A stretch of DNA of 64,000 nucleotides from Tunicatimonas pelagia. GTDB lineage: Bacteria > Bacteroidota > Bacteroidia > Cytophagales > Cyclobacteriaceae. The stretch's first letter is position 1. Every line of letters starts with the position of its first letter. A program made the position numbers and the translations under genes. This document shows, piece by piece, positions 44,051 through 53,590 of this stretch. The stretch covers positions 6,576,501 to 6,640,500 of the forward strand of contig NZ_CP120683.1 in the NCBI RefSeq assembly GCF_030506325.1, given 5' to 3'. The notes beneath the pieces were generated by a model, which saw only the letters and a list, made by a program, of their open reading frames with translations, was not told the origin of the DNA and did not search any database.

Positions 44051-45832
44051 TTAGGAAAGCGCTTTGGGTAATTTTACGGGGTAGCTACGTTCACGAAACC
44101 CTACTCGTTTTACCAATGCATCAAATTCAGTGAGTTGATGTAAAGGATAGAATTGTGGTTCACTCACTAACCAAGGTACTTCCATCTCTTTTTCATCGAT
44201 GGCGGTTCTGATCCACCTAAGCGCATCCACCGTTTCACCAAGGGCAGTATGGATAACAGCCATAAACCAAGCGGGTGAACCGGGTTGGTTCTTTACTTTC
44301 ATTTCTTGTAACTCACGCAACAGCGCTTTGGCTTGTTCAGGCTCTCCTTTTTTCGCGTAGGCTGCCCCCATCCAGCCTAATATTCTGGGGAAGCGTTTGC
44401 CCACCAGTTGAATAGCTTTTTGGAATAAATGAATAGCCTGATCATACTTGCCAATATTTAGATAGAAAAAGCCCGAATTATCGTAAGCCGAATAATTTGC
44501 AGAAAAGAACGGCAATCTTTCCTCAATGTAGGTTTCCCCTTCCTCATATAAACTATTGTAGTAAAAGGACATGACGATAGAGAAATTTGGGTAGAAAGGC
44601 ATTTCTTTATCAAGATATAATGATACCTGCAAGGCCTCTTCGTGCCGATTCTCAATTTGTAGATAATCGCGGTACATGATGTAATTCAGGGGTTTATTGT
44701 CTTTTAAACCCATCTGATAGTATTGGTTGGCTTGGAGAAATTTCCACTGAAAAAAGGCCAACTGAAAACCTTTCATAGTAAAATTAAAATGCCAATCTTT
44801 ATCTAACTTGATGGCAATAGCTAAAAACTGTTTGGCTTTTCTAAACGCTTCTTTAGTATGAACACCAGCCGCAAAAGTGGAGGCCTTCATGTGATAATAA
44901 TTAGCGATTGCGGAGTAGGCGGGGGTAATTGAGTTCTCGATTTTGATGGCTTTTTTAAAATACTCCAAAGACTTTTCAACCTCCTTGGTGCCGAGCTGAT
45001 TCATGTAATACATACCCTTTAGATAATTATCGTAAGCAACTGAATCATACGAAGTCCTTTTTGTGATAAGGGAGTATTCTTCTTTTGAAATATTTATTTT
45101 TAGCGCACGGACAATACTTGTAAAAATTTCACCTTGAATTTCCAGCACATCAAATATGTTTCTGTCATAGTTTTGTGCCCATATAATCTTACCGTCATAC
45201 GTGTCCAACAATTTAATTTCTATTCTTATTGTATTCGCCTGTTGTTGTATACTACCCTGTACAATGGAAGACACACCATATTTTTCTCCAATTTCTTTTA
45301 TAGGGATTAATCTCGAAAGCACCAATGAAGAAACCACTTTAAGGCCATCGATATTTGATAAATGTCTATCTATGGCGTCCACCATACCATCTACTAGGTA
45401 TTGATTATGTTCATTCGGGCTTAAATTTTTAAAAGGCAAAACCATGATGGTTTTATCAAGCTTGATAAAACCTTTCTCTATTGAATCTTGTGGTACGTAT
45501 CCGTTCTTACCTTTAGCTTTGCTCGGTGGGTAGCCAAAATACTTTGTAAAACACTTACTAAAATAGGACGGACTGGAAAAACCAACGTGATAGGTTACTT
45601 CGGAAGCAGTTATCTCTTTCTTCAAGAGCATTTTTTTGGCCACCTCCAAGCGATATTCCCGAATTACTTGGCTGACCGACTTTCCATGTATTTTTTTCAG
45701 TTTGCGGTGTAAATGGGAACGGCTCATCCCCATAAGTTTCGATAATTGCCCGACTCCAAACTGCTCATTCTTAAGATTATTATCGATATGATGTTCTATC
45801 TTTTTTAAGAAGTTTTGGTGCTTTGTAAGCAT
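44051..45832 (-). CDS. AraC-type regulator fused to TolB/FlgO-like and TPR regions
   Basis: 593 residues. The N-terminal AraC/XylS helix-turn-helix pair (about 10-110) includes GVGQLSKLMGMSRSHLHRKLK and VGFSSPSYFSKCFTKYFGYPP. A middle region (about 125-265) resembles the adenylate-cyclase-associated FlgO/TolB-like domain with TIMVLPFKNLSPNE and DGMVDAI and GSIQQQANTIRIEIKLLDTYDG. The rest (about 270-570) is TPR-like. There is no membrane segment. DNA-binding at the N-terminus rather than the C-terminus is characteristic of this Bacteroidota family. The neighbouring glycosyltransferase gene, 57 bp upstream on the same strand, may be co-transcribed or a target. Confidence 0.88.
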   Translation of the reverse strand: MLTKHQNFLKKIEHHIDNNLKNEQFGVGQLSKLMGMSRSHLHRKLKKIHGKSVSQVIREYRLEVAKKMLLKKEITASEVTYHVGFSSPSYFSKCFTKYFGYPPSKAKGKNGYVPQDSIEKGFIKLDKTIMVLPFKNLSPNEHNQYLVDGMVDAIDRHLSNIDGLKVVSSLVLSRLIPIKEIGEKYGVSSIVQGSIQQQANTIRIEIKLLDTYDGKIIWAQNYDRNIFDVLEIQGEIFTSIVRALKINISKEEYSLITKRTSYDSVAYDNYLKGMYYMNQLGTKEVEKSLEYFKKAIKIENSITPAYSAIANYYHMKASTFAAGVHTKEAFRKAKQFLAIAIKLDKDWHFNFTMKGFQLAFFQWKFLQANQYYQMGLKDNKPLNYIMYRDYLQIENRHEEALQVSLYLDKEMPFYPNFSIVMSFYYNSLYEEGETYIEERLPFFSANYSAYDNSGFFYLNIGKYDQAIHLFQKAIQLVGKRFPRILGWMGAAYAKKGEPEQAKALLRELQEMKVKNQPGSPAWFMAVIHTALGETVDALRWIRTAIDEKEMEVPWLVSEPQFYPLHQLTEFDALVKRVGFRERSYPVKLPKALS

Positions 45833-45889
45833 TTTAATTCAAAAAGGTTAGTTTAACCCAATAAATTTAACAAAAATTGCTTTTTAGTT

Positions 45890-47128
45890 CTAAACCGGAG
45901 GCTTTAACGGTGTCTTGTTTTTTAGTAACTGACCAACTAAATCGGCTACTTCTTGAGCTCCTCCATAATTTTTTAGTGAGTTTTTCATGATCTGAACGTT
46001 TCTGCGGTAAATACTCTCTTCATCTAGTAGTTTCGTTAGTCCCGTTTTGTATGATTCTACCGTTGGGTTTTTAGCATCCATGACAATACCAATTTTGGCT
46101 CTTTCCAAAAACTTAGCATTAAAAAACTGGTCATTGCACAAGGGTAAGAGTGCCATTGGTATTCCCTTGGCCATACACTCTAAAACTGAATTTGCCCCTC
46201 CGTGACTAACCATGACATCAACTTGATCCAATACTTGAAGCTGGGGTACATAGGGTAACACAATACTGTCCTCGGGAAACTCTTTGTCAAAACCTTCACT
46301 ATAAAGACTACCTACCGACAAAATCAACTGCACATTTAATCCTTCTAACGCTTTTGCAACGGTAATAAACAACTTGGGATGGTAGAAAACCATACTTCCC
46401 AGGGACATATAGACCACTTGTTTACTTTTGTTAATTTTCGCAAACGGAAAATCGGTTTCATCTCCCCGGCTATTTGCCGGAAATGGTGCTCCTACGTAAT
46501 AAGAAAAATCATTCTCCGCCAACTCTCTAGAAATGTATTCTTCCGAAGTGAAAACGGTATTTAACCAGGGAGAGATTACATCGGCTACCCGAAAATCTAT
46601 CTCTCTGCTAATAGAACTAAAAAGGGCCAGTCGCTCTTCCTTGAATTTTTCATGAGTCTCAGTTAAATCACTCGTCCACCCCTTTGGTACGACGGGATTA
46701 AGCGAATTGGAAACTCCCACCCAGGGTATTCCTCGTTTTTCGGCAACAATTGCTGTAGCGTAAACCATTGGGTCCGATACAATAATATCGGGTTCAAAGG
46801 AATTTACCACTTCCGTTAACTCGTCTATCAGAACTGGAACGCTATCAATAAGGAAAGTTTTTATCCATAGTTGCATCCAGCCTTTATCCTTCATTTTGTG
46901 GGCAAAGTCAGCACCCTGAACTGTAAAGTCATCTGGAATATCAGGTTCTCTTTGCGGTGTGTAACATGTGCAATGAATACCTGCTTTGAACAGTTGTTCT
47001 GAAATATCGTCTTGAGCAAAAAAAGCGACTTCAAATTTCATCTGATAGATGCGTTGGGCAACCCCTATCATTGGATTGATATGTCCCTGAACCGGAAGGA
47101 CAACAAATAAAACTTTCTGCTGATTCAT
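45890..47128 (-). CDS. UGT-type (GT1, macrolide glycosyltransferase-like) glycosyltransferase
   Basis: 412 residues with a GT-B fold. The N-terminal acceptor domain starts VLFVVLPVQGHINPMIGVAQ. The C-terminal nucleotide-sugar motif reads PYVPQLQVLDQVDVMVSHGG followed by NSVLECMAKGIPMALLPLCNDQ, the HGG and D/NQ positions of GT1 enzymes. Family members glycosylate small lipophilic acceptors such as macrolides or carotenoids. Acceptor unknown; it could detoxify a compound or decorate a carotenoid (inference). Confidence 0.9.
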   Translation of the reverse strand: MNQQKVLFVVLPVQGHINPMIGVAQRIYQMKFEVAFFAQDDISEQLFKAGIHCTCYTPQREPDIPDDFTVQGADFAHKMKDKGWMQLWIKTFLIDSVPVLIDELTEVVNSFEPDIIVSDPMVYATAIVAEKRGIPWVGVSNSLNPVVPKGWTSDLTETHEKFKEERLALFSSISREIDFRVADVISPWLNTVFTSEEYISRELAENDFSYYVGAPFPANSRGDETDFPFAKINKSKQVVYMSLGSMVFYHPKLFITVAKALEGLNVQLILSVGSLYSEGFDKEFPEDSIVLPYVPQLQVLDQVDVMVSHGGANSVLECMAKGIPMALLPLCNDQFFNAKFLERAKIGIVMDAKNPTVESYKTGLTKLLDEESIYRRNVQIMKNSLKNYGGAQEVADLVGQLLKNKTPLKPPV

Positions 47129-47204
47129 CTACTATTTACTGAGCTTTCTTAATGTAGCTCACCTAAAAGTAAAGTTTTTATTCTGTATTTGCCAACGCAC
47201 ACTA

Positions 47205-47460
47205 TATGAGCTTAATAGTTGAGCAACTGATGAGGTCATTAAAATCAGCCTTCCACTTCTCAACTATCTTTCTGACTTGATCTAGCAACTGGAAAATGTA
47301 AGCATCTAACAGCTCCCTTCTCATACTCCTGCTAAGGTGTTCTACATATCTATTCTACATGGGTTTATCTAGTTGAATATCGGTGTCGCCTACCATTCTT
47401 ACGCTGGTTAATGAACCCTGGACTATCATTCACCCAAATCGGTTGGGATAGTCCTCGGGT
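47205..47460 (-). pseudogene. Decayed IS3-family transposase fragment
   Basis: Minus-strand translation gives SQPIWVNDSPGFIN and, in another frame, RYVEHLSRSMRRELLDAYIF followed by QLLDQVRKIVEKWKADFND. These match the end of IS3-type OrfB proteins (VDNGPEFI, then YIERFNRT-R-EVLDAYLF--L-QVR---E-W--DYN). Frameshifts and stops show decay. The 412-bp gap 47129-47540 contains this and nothing else recognised. Confidence 0.75.
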
Positions 47461-47540
47461 CTTCCGAAGCTGTTCATAAGATATGAACTAACTATTAGTA
47501 GCAAGGCCAATATTCCGATACTTTTCGTTTATTTGAGGCT

Positions 47541-48974
47541 ATGCAACGTATCGCTTCATGTTTACTAACGGTATTGGCTACTCTAGGTGCCTGTCTCTCA
47601 CCGAGTGAGGTGCCCGAAGAGCCTCAGCAGCTTTCTTATAATGTAGTCATTTTTCTGATTGATGATCTAGGTTGGACAGATTTAAGCTGCTACGGTAGTG
47701 ATCTGTACGAAACTCCGAATATTGACCGATTAGCCCAAGAAGGCGTTAAATTTACCAATGCGTATTCCGCATGCACGGTGTGTTCGCCCACCCGCGCCGC
47801 TATCATGACGGGTAAATATCCAGCCCGATTGAACATTACCGACTGGATAGCGGGGCACCAGAATAAGTACGGAAAGCTTTTGCCTCCCGACTGGACAAAA
47901 TACTTGCCCAACAAAGAAATTACCATCGCCGAAATTGCTCAAGCAGCAGGTTACGTAACGGCTAGCGTTGGTAAATGGCACTTGGGCGATTCGGTAGTAT
48001 ATTATCCGCAGTACCAAGGTTTCGATCGGAATGTGGCGGGGTATTACCGGGGGCAGCCACCAAGCTACTTTTATCCCTATGTCCGGGGAAATGATACCTT
48101 GCCGTATCTAGAAGGTGGAGTGGAAGGGGAGTCCCTGACTGATCGCTTAACTGACGAAGCCTCCCGCTTTATCACTGACCATGCCGAACAACCCTTTCTG
48201 CTGTACTTTCCTCACTATGCAGTGCATACCCCCATTCAGGGCAAAGATAGCTTAACTGCTTACTACCAAAGTAAAGTAACGGATAGCTTGCAGCATACCA
48301 ATGCCAAATACGCCGCCATGATTCACAGCACTGACGAAAGCGTAGGTCAAATTATGCAGTTACTGGATAGTTTGGGGATCAGTGATCAAACGCTGGTAAT
48401 ATTTACTAGTGATAATGGTGGGCTAGAATTGCGAAACATTACCCAAAATGACCCATTACGGGCAGGAAAAGGCTCGGCTTACGAAGGGGGTATTCGGGTA
48501 CCAATGATTGTCCGTTGGCCTAAGGCTAAGCGTAACGTAGAAATAATTGACGAGCCCGTAATTACAATGGATGTGTTTGCAACCGTGGCCAACGTTTTGG
48601 GAACCGGAGGAGCGCAAGATTATCATCAGGACGGTGTGAACCTATTGCCTCTGCTGGAAAGGGAGGCTGAAACGCTAGAGCGGGAAGCATTGTATTGGCA
48701 CTATCCGCACTACCATCCGGGTGGAGCGAGTCCGTATTCAGCCATTCGGCAGGGAAATTATAAGCTGATCGAGTTCTTAGAAGACGAGCACCTAGAGCTC
48801 TATAATCTGGAAGACGACATTGGCGAAGCCAACAATCTCATCAGTGAAGTGCCCGAAGTAGCTAATGATTTATATAACCAGCTTGAAACCTGGCGGAATG
48901 AAGTTAGTGCTCAAGACCCTGTACCCAATCCGCAGTATGATTCACTAAAGGCGAAGGAATTCTATCGGTTTTAG
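47541..48974 (+). CDS. Lipoprotein type I sulfatase, arylsulfatase A-like
   Basis: 477 residues. A lipobox (LGAC) lies near residue 18. The first metal site is VVIFLIDDLGWTDLSCYG. The formylglycine site is in CTVCSPTRAAIMTGKYP (CxPxR). VGKWHLGD and FTSDNGG give further conserved sites. The RLNITDWIAGHQ segment is like polysaccharide-acting sulfatases. The 5' part is shared at perfect identity with the fragment at 31906. The next sulfatase follows after 93 bp on the same strand, so they may act in sequence on one sulfated glycan. Confidence 0.95.
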   Translation: MQRIASCLLTVLATLGACLSPSEVPEEPQQLSYNVVIFLIDDLGWTDLSCYGSDLYETPNIDRLAQEGVKFTNAYSACTVCSPTRAAIMTGKYPARLNITDWIAGHQNKYGKLLPPDWTKYLPNKEITIAEIAQAAGYVTASVGKWHLGDSVVYYPQYQGFDRNVAGYYRGQPPSYFYPYVRGNDTLPYLEGGVEGESLTDRLTDEASRFITDHAEQPFLLYFPHYAVHTPIQGKDSLTAYYQSKVTDSLQHTNAKYAAMIHSTDESVGQIMQLLDSLGISDQTLVIFTSDNGGLELRNITQNDPLRAGKGSAYEGGIRVPMIVRWPKAKRNVEIIDEPVITMDVFATVANVLGTGGAQDYHQDGVNLLPLLEREAETLEREALYWHYPHYHPGGASPYSAIRQGNYKLIEFLEDEHLELYNLEDDIGEANNLISEVPEVANDLYNQLETWRNEVSAQDPVPNPQYDSLKAKEFYRF

Positions 48975-49067
48975 AAATAGAAGAAACTTTACTAGGCTTC
49001 AGCGAATTACTACCAAAAACCTCAAATTCTGTGTACTATTGCACTAAGTCAACCCACTTTACGTACT

Positions 49068-50690
49068 ATGAACAACCTGCGTCAGCTACTATATTTATCA
49101 ATTTCTCTTATTACGGTGTGGGCATGCCAGCCGGAAGCTCAACCGGACGAAGAGCCTTCTCACCGTCCTAATATTCTATTTATCATGTCGGACGATCATG
49201 CCTATCAGGCTATTAGTGCCTACTCTGATAAACTGATAGAAACGCCCAATATTGATCGTATTGCAGAAGAAGGTATGCTGTTTACTAATGCCTGTGTTAC
49301 CAATTCTATTTGTGCACCATCACGAGCAGTAATTCTGACTGGCAAGCATAGTCATCTGAACGGTAAAATTGATAATCGTTTTCCGTTTGATACCACCAAT
49401 ATCACCTTTCCGCAATTGCTACACGATGCGGGCTACCAAACCGCGATGTTCGGTAAACTACACTTTGGTAACAGTCCTAAGGGCTTTGATCAGTTTAAGA
49501 TTCTGCCGGGCCAGGGAACGTACTATAACCCGGATTTTATTACCAAGAGCGAAGGTAAAGTGCAGGTTGAAGGCTATACTACTGATATTATCACCGACAT
49601 GACGCTGGGTTGGCTAAAAGAGGAGCGGGAGGCGGAAAAGCCCTTTTTGCTCATGTACTTACACAAAGCTCCGCATCGCGAATGGCTACCAGCCGAACGT
49701 CACTACAAAGAGTTTGTGAAGAAAACGTTTCCCGAGCCAGAAACCCTGTTTGATGACTACGAAGGACGGGGGGCAGCAGCCAAAGAAGCTGAAATGAACC
49801 TGCTAAAGCATATGAATTGGGCAGGAGATTCAAAAATCCGTCCGAGTCTGCTAGATAGTTTAGGAATACCTGAAACTGAAGATTGGGATCACGAAGCCTT
49901 TGCTCGGGAGGTGGGGCGACAGAATGAACAGCAACGCGCCGCTTGGGATGCTGTGTATGATTCTATCAACAGTCATTTTCGAGAGAACTACGCCAACATG
50001 AATCAGGAAGAACTAATGCGCTGGCGCTACCAACGCTACATGCAGGATTATCTGGGCAGTATTGCTTCGGTTGATGAAGGGGTAGGGCAGGTACTGGACT
50101 ATCTGGAAGAAAGCGGGCTAGCCGAAAATACCATTGTGGTCTATACTTCCGACCAGGGTTTTTACTTGGGCGAACACGGCTGGTTTGATAAACGCTTTAT
50201 CTACGACGAATCATTTAAAACTCCATTGCTAGTTCGTTGGCCAGGAGTGATTGAACCAGGCTCCAAGAATACCCAAATGGTGCAAAACTTAGATTTTGCC
50301 CAAACCTTCTTAGCTGCTGCCGAAGTGGAGGCACCATCTGATATGCAGGGAGAAAATCTGATCCCACTGTTTAAGGGAGAGACTGAAAACTTCCGGGATG
50401 CGGTTTACTATCATTACTACGAATATCCGTCGGTGCACATGGTAAAACGGCACTACGGCATTGTTACGGAAGATTATAAGTTAGCTCACTTTTATTACGA
50501 TGTAGACGAGTGGGAGCTGTATGATCGTAAAAAAGACCCTCAGGAAATGAATAATGTTTACAATGACCCGGCCTACGCTGAAGTAGTTGAAAAGCTTCAT
50601 CAAGACTTGGACGAACTCCGTACGAAGTACAAAGATTCTAAAGAATTAGATCAGAAGTACATTGATATGTACCAGAATATGGTGAATTGA
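49068..50690 (+). CDS. Lipoprotein type I sulfatase, GlcNAc-6-sulfatase-like
   Basis: 540 residues. A lipobox (VWAC) lies near residue 20. The first metal site is NILFIMSDDHAYQAIS. The formylglycine site is in SICAPSRAVILTGKH. FGKLHFGN and YTSDQGFYLGEHGWFDKRF are typical of the N-acetylglucosamine-6-sulfatase and iduronate-2-sulfatase group. A long insert at about 220-310 is rich in charged residues. Export and activation as for the neighbouring sulfatase. No SusC/SusD pair is in this window. Confidence 0.95.
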   Translation: MNNLRQLLYLSISLITVWACQPEAQPDEEPSHRPNILFIMSDDHAYQAISAYSDKLIETPNIDRIAEEGMLFTNACVTNSICAPSRAVILTGKHSHLNGKIDNRFPFDTTNITFPQLLHDAGYQTAMFGKLHFGNSPKGFDQFKILPGQGTYYNPDFITKSEGKVQVEGYTTDIITDMTLGWLKEEREAEKPFLLMYLHKAPHREWLPAERHYKEFVKKTFPEPETLFDDYEGRGAAAKEAEMNLLKHMNWAGDSKIRPSLLDSLGIPETEDWDHEAFAREVGRQNEQQRAAWDAVYDSINSHFRENYANMNQEELMRWRYQRYMQDYLGSIASVDEGVGQVLDYLEESGLAENTIVVYTSDQGFYLGEHGWFDKRFIYDESFKTPLLVRWPGVIEPGSKNTQMVQNLDFAQTFLAAAEVEAPSDMQGENLIPLFKGETENFRDAVYYHYYEYPSVHMVKRHYGIVTEDYKLAHFYYDVDEWELYDRKKDPQEMNNVYNDPAYAEVVEKLHQDLDELRTKYKDSKELDQKYIDMYQNMVN

Positions 50691-50850
50691 TTTTTGGTAA
50701 GCGGAGCTAGTTCATTACATGGAATATAATAATTGGCAACCAAATGAAGGGTTAGTTATCAATCCGTAGTTGGGTGCGAAACACTCTGGAGCAGAAATTT
50801 TGAGAAAAGTAACTACTATTTGAAACCTAAAAAGAGGATTTGCGTAAATG

Positions 50851-50866
50851 TAAGTGATTACTCACT
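50851..50866. promoter_or_regulatory. Candidate TetR operator upstream of the regulator
   Basis: TAAGTGATTACTCACT ends 3 bp before the ATG of the TetR gene and matches 15 of 16 positions of the motif at 51409-51424 upstream of the next gene. Its AAGT/ACT arms are partly symmetric. Confidence 0.65.
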
Positions 50867-50869
50867 ATT

Positions 50870-51391
50870 ATGACAGAAAAGCAAGAAAAAATTATTCAAG
50901 CTGCTTTAGAGCTATTTGCTCGTGAGGGGTATCATGCTACCTCTACTAGCAAAGTGGCTCGCCACGCTGGGGTTTCCGAAGGTTTGATTTTCCGTCACTT
51001 CGAAAATAAAAAAGGGCTTTTGCGGGCTATAATTAGGGTGGGGGAAGAGCGGCTACAATCGCTGTACGCTGCTATCGTATTGGAGTCTGACCCAAAAAAA
51101 GCAGTGAAAAAAGCGATTGAGCTACCATTTACGGTGCCTGAGTCGGAGTACGGGTTTTGGAGGCTTCAATACAAGCTAAAATGGGAATTACCAGACTACA
51201 CCCCAGGTAAGATGGAGCCGCTACGAATAGCTTTATCTAATGCATTTGAAAAACTTGATTATGCTTCCCCAAAAATGGAAGCTGAATTTCTGATTCACTT
51301 TCTAGATGGACTGGGAAGCGGATTACTAAAAAACGACGTAGTTGAGAAAGAAAAACTACGTCAGCATTTACTGACTATTTACGAGGTGTAA
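50870..51391 (+). CDS. TetR/AcrR family transcriptional regulator
   Basis: 173 residues. The N-terminal helix-turn-helix (about 5-50) has IIQAALELFAREGYHATSTS and HAGVSEGLIFRHFENKKGLLR. The C-terminal ligand-binding part is short. Shared 16-bp motifs before this gene and before the SDR gene downstream suggest it represses itself and the SDR gene. Ligand unknown. The SDR gene starts 39 bp after the stop. Confidence 0.95.
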   Translation: MTEKQEKIIQAALELFAREGYHATSTSKVARHAGVSEGLIFRHFENKKGLLRAIIRVGEERLQSLYAAIVLESDPKKAVKKAIELPFTVPESEYGFWRLQYKLKWELPDYTPGKMEPLRIALSNAFEKLDYASPKMEAEFLIHFLDGLGSGLLKNDVVEKEKLRQHLLTIYEV

Positions 51392-51408
51392 AAGTTTTAC
51401 ATAAATTA

Positions 51409-51424
51409 TAAGTGATTACTTACT
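51409..51424. promoter_or_regulatory. Candidate TetR operator upstream of the SDR gene
   Basis: TAAGTGATTACTTACT lies 6 bp before the SDR start and repeats the motif at 50851-50866. It has better dyad symmetry (AAGT-GATT-ACTT) than the first copy. Confidence 0.65.
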
Positions 51425-51430
51425 CAAAAA

Positions 51431-52264
51431 ATGAATACTATGAATAATCAAAAAGTAGCCTTAGTTACCGGAGCATCTTCCGGTATTGGTAAAGAAATTG
51501 CCAAAAAATTATTAAGCGATGGGTTAGTGGTGTACGTGGCCGCCCGCCGAGTGGAAAAAATGCAAGACTTAGAGTCGCTAGGTGCAATTGCTCTAAAAAT
51601 GGATATCACCAGCGAAGCTGATATTATTCAGGTAGTTGAGACAATTACGCAGGAAAACAATGGCGTAGATGTGCTGGTAAATAACGCTGGGTTTGGCAGC
51701 TACGGAGCTGTGGAGGACACTTCTATTGATGACGCCCGATATCAGTTTGAGGTAAATCTATTTGGTCTGGCAGCACTCACCCAAAAAGTACTGCCCCACA
51801 TGCGCGGTCAACGGTCAGGAACAATTATTAATATCTCTTCTATGGGAGGTAAGATGTACACACCTCTGGGAGCTTGGTACCACGCCACAAAGTACGCTCT
51901 GGAAGGTTGGTCCGACTGCTTACGGTTGGAGTTAGAACCTTTTGGTATTGATGTAGTCATTATTGAACCTGGTATTATCAATACTGAATTTGGTGATGTG
52001 ATGACTGGGCCAATGATGGAGCGTTCGGGTAATTCAGCTTATTCTAAGCTAGCTAGAGCTATGGAAAAATCTGCTCAAGAGTCCTATGAAAAAGGCAGCG
52101 GAAGCTCACCAACGGTTATTGCCGATACCGTAGCCAGAGCAGTAAGGATGAAAAAGCCCAGACCTCGCTACGCTGTGGGTAGTATGGCTAAACCCTTAAT
52201 TTTCCTCCGCTGGTTACTCAGTGATCGCCTGTTTGACAAAGCGGTTATGAGCCAAGTAAAGTAA
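51431..52264 (+). CDS. Short-chain dehydrogenase/reductase
   Basis: 277 residues. The NAD(P)-binding TGASSGIGKEIA is near residue 15, NNAGFGSYGAVED in the middle, the catalytic Ser in INISSMGGKMY, and the YxxxK pair in YHATKYALEG. An in-frame ATG three codons downstream is an alternative start. It is probably controlled by the TetR protein upstream and ends in a strong terminator. Substrate unknown. Confidence 0.95.
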   Translation: MNTMNNQKVALVTGASSGIGKEIAKKLLSDGLVVYVAARRVEKMQDLESLGAIALKMDITSEADIIQVVETITQENNGVDVLVNNAGFGSYGAVEDTSIDDARYQFEVNLFGLAALTQKVLPHMRGQRSGTIINISSMGGKMYTPLGAWYHATKYALEGWSDCLRLELEPFGIDVVIIEPGIINTEFGDVMTGPMMERSGNSAYSKLARAMEKSAQESYEKGSGSSPTVIADTVARAVRMKKPRPRYAVGSMAKPLIFLRWLLSDRLFDKAVMSQVK

Positions 52265-52282
52265 TACTTATTCCGCTAGTAC

Positions 52283-52312
52283 AAAAAAGCAGTTCATTGA
52301 GCTGCTTTTTTG
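52283..52312 (+). terminator. Rho-independent terminator after the SDR gene
   Basis: AAAAAAGCAG and CTGCTTTTTT pair perfectly, and the stem continues through TTC/GAG to a 3-base loop. It is 18 bp after the stop codon. Confidence 0.92.
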
Positions 52313-52474
52313 TTGCTTAGTAGATGAGTGTCAGCGATAAAGTTCATAGCTTTGCTCAATATTAGAGTAACCGCAATTTGATTACTCCCTATTTTTCAGA
52401 GTTCAAATACTCAAACAGCTTTCCAAGCTTTTCTTAATAACACCGATTATAGTTATCCATTTTCAATTAGAATT

Positions 52475-53590
52475 ATGTTTGAGAATTTTTTAAAGAGCCT
52501 AACTATAAACTTTGAAAAGATTTTTGAGAACAATACACTAGAAGATTATCTGGTAGCTCTCGGAATAGTTGTGTCAGGGTTTGTAATCACCCGCATTCTT
52601 CGGGCAATTGTTATTAAACAACTCAGAAGACTAACTGAAGCTACTGATACTGATATTGACGACTACATTGTTGATAGCATTGGCCGCTTCGGAGTGCCTA
52701 TTCTGTACTTTATTTCAGTATATGTAGGCGTTAAGTACCTTACTCTCACCGATATGATTAATGAGGCGATTCGGGTAGCAACGCTGGTGGTAATCACATT
52801 TTTTAGTATTCGGTTTATCTCATCGGTAGTACTTATGCTGCTTCGTACTTACGTACGACAACAGGAAAATGGGGAAGAGAAGGTGAAGCAACTTCGCGGA
52901 GTAATGCTAATTTTCAACCTCTTAATTTGGGGGGCTGGTTTACTGGTATTGCTGGATAACCTCGGGGTGAACGTTACGGCTATGGTTGCCGGATTAGGAA
53001 TTGGTGGTATTGCCATTGCATTGGCCGCTCAGAATATCTTGGGTGACTTATTCAATTACTTTGTAATCTTCTTCGACCGTCCGTTCGAGATTGGTGACTT
53101 TATTATTGTTGATGAGAAATTAGGAACAATAGAAGCTATCGGAATTAAAACTACCCGAGTAAAGAGTCTCTCGGGTGAGCAACTGGTGTTTTCTAACAGT
53201 GATCTCACTAGTTCGCGCATTCATAACTTTAAGCGGATGCAAACCCGCCGGATTGTGTTTAGCGTGGGAGTGATTTATCAAACCCCGCTTGAGCAAGTAA
53301 AAGAAATCCCGGAAATTCTGAAGCGAGCGGTAGAAACCCAGGAGTTGGCTCAATTTGACCGAGCCCATTTCAAAGCCTACGGTGATTCCAGCCTCAACTA
53401 CGAAATAGTCTACATCGTTCAGTCGGCTGATTTTAATGTGTATATGAATGTGCAGCAGGCTATTAACTTTGAAATATTTGCTGAATTTCAGCAACGGGGT
53501 ATAGAGTTCGCCTATCCAACCCGCACATTGTATATGGCCGGACAAACTGATAACAATCAGGAAGAAAAGACCAATCCGTACGAGTCTTAA
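52475..53590 (+). CDS. MscS-family mechanosensitive channel
   Basis: 371 residues. Hydrophobic segments lie near 25-45, 70-90 and 95-115. The pore-lining helix reads AMVAGLGIGGIAIALAAQNI (about 168-190), followed by the MscS beta domain RPFEIGDFI...GTIEAIGIKTTRVKSLSGEQ with FSNSDL. The C-terminal alpha/beta domain ends near 350. The likely role is release of solutes on hypo-osmotic shock. It is monocistronic. Confidence 0.95.
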   Translation: MFENFLKSLTINFEKIFENNTLEDYLVALGIVVSGFVITRILRAIVIKQLRRLTEATDTDIDDYIVDSIGRFGVPILYFISVYVGVKYLTLTDMINEAIRVATLVVITFFSIRFISSVVLMLLRTYVRQQENGEEKVKQLRGVMLIFNLLIWGAGLLVLLDNLGVNVTAMVAGLGIGGIAIALAAQNILGDLFNYFVIFFDRPFEIGDFIIVDEKLGTIEAIGIKTTRVKSLSGEQLVFSNSDLTSSRIHNFKRMQTRRIVFSVGVIYQTPLEQVKEIPEILKRAVETQELAQFDRAHFKAYGDSSLNYEIVYIVQSADFNVYMNVQQAINFEIFAEFQQRGIEFAYPTRTLYMAGQTDNNQEEKTNPYES

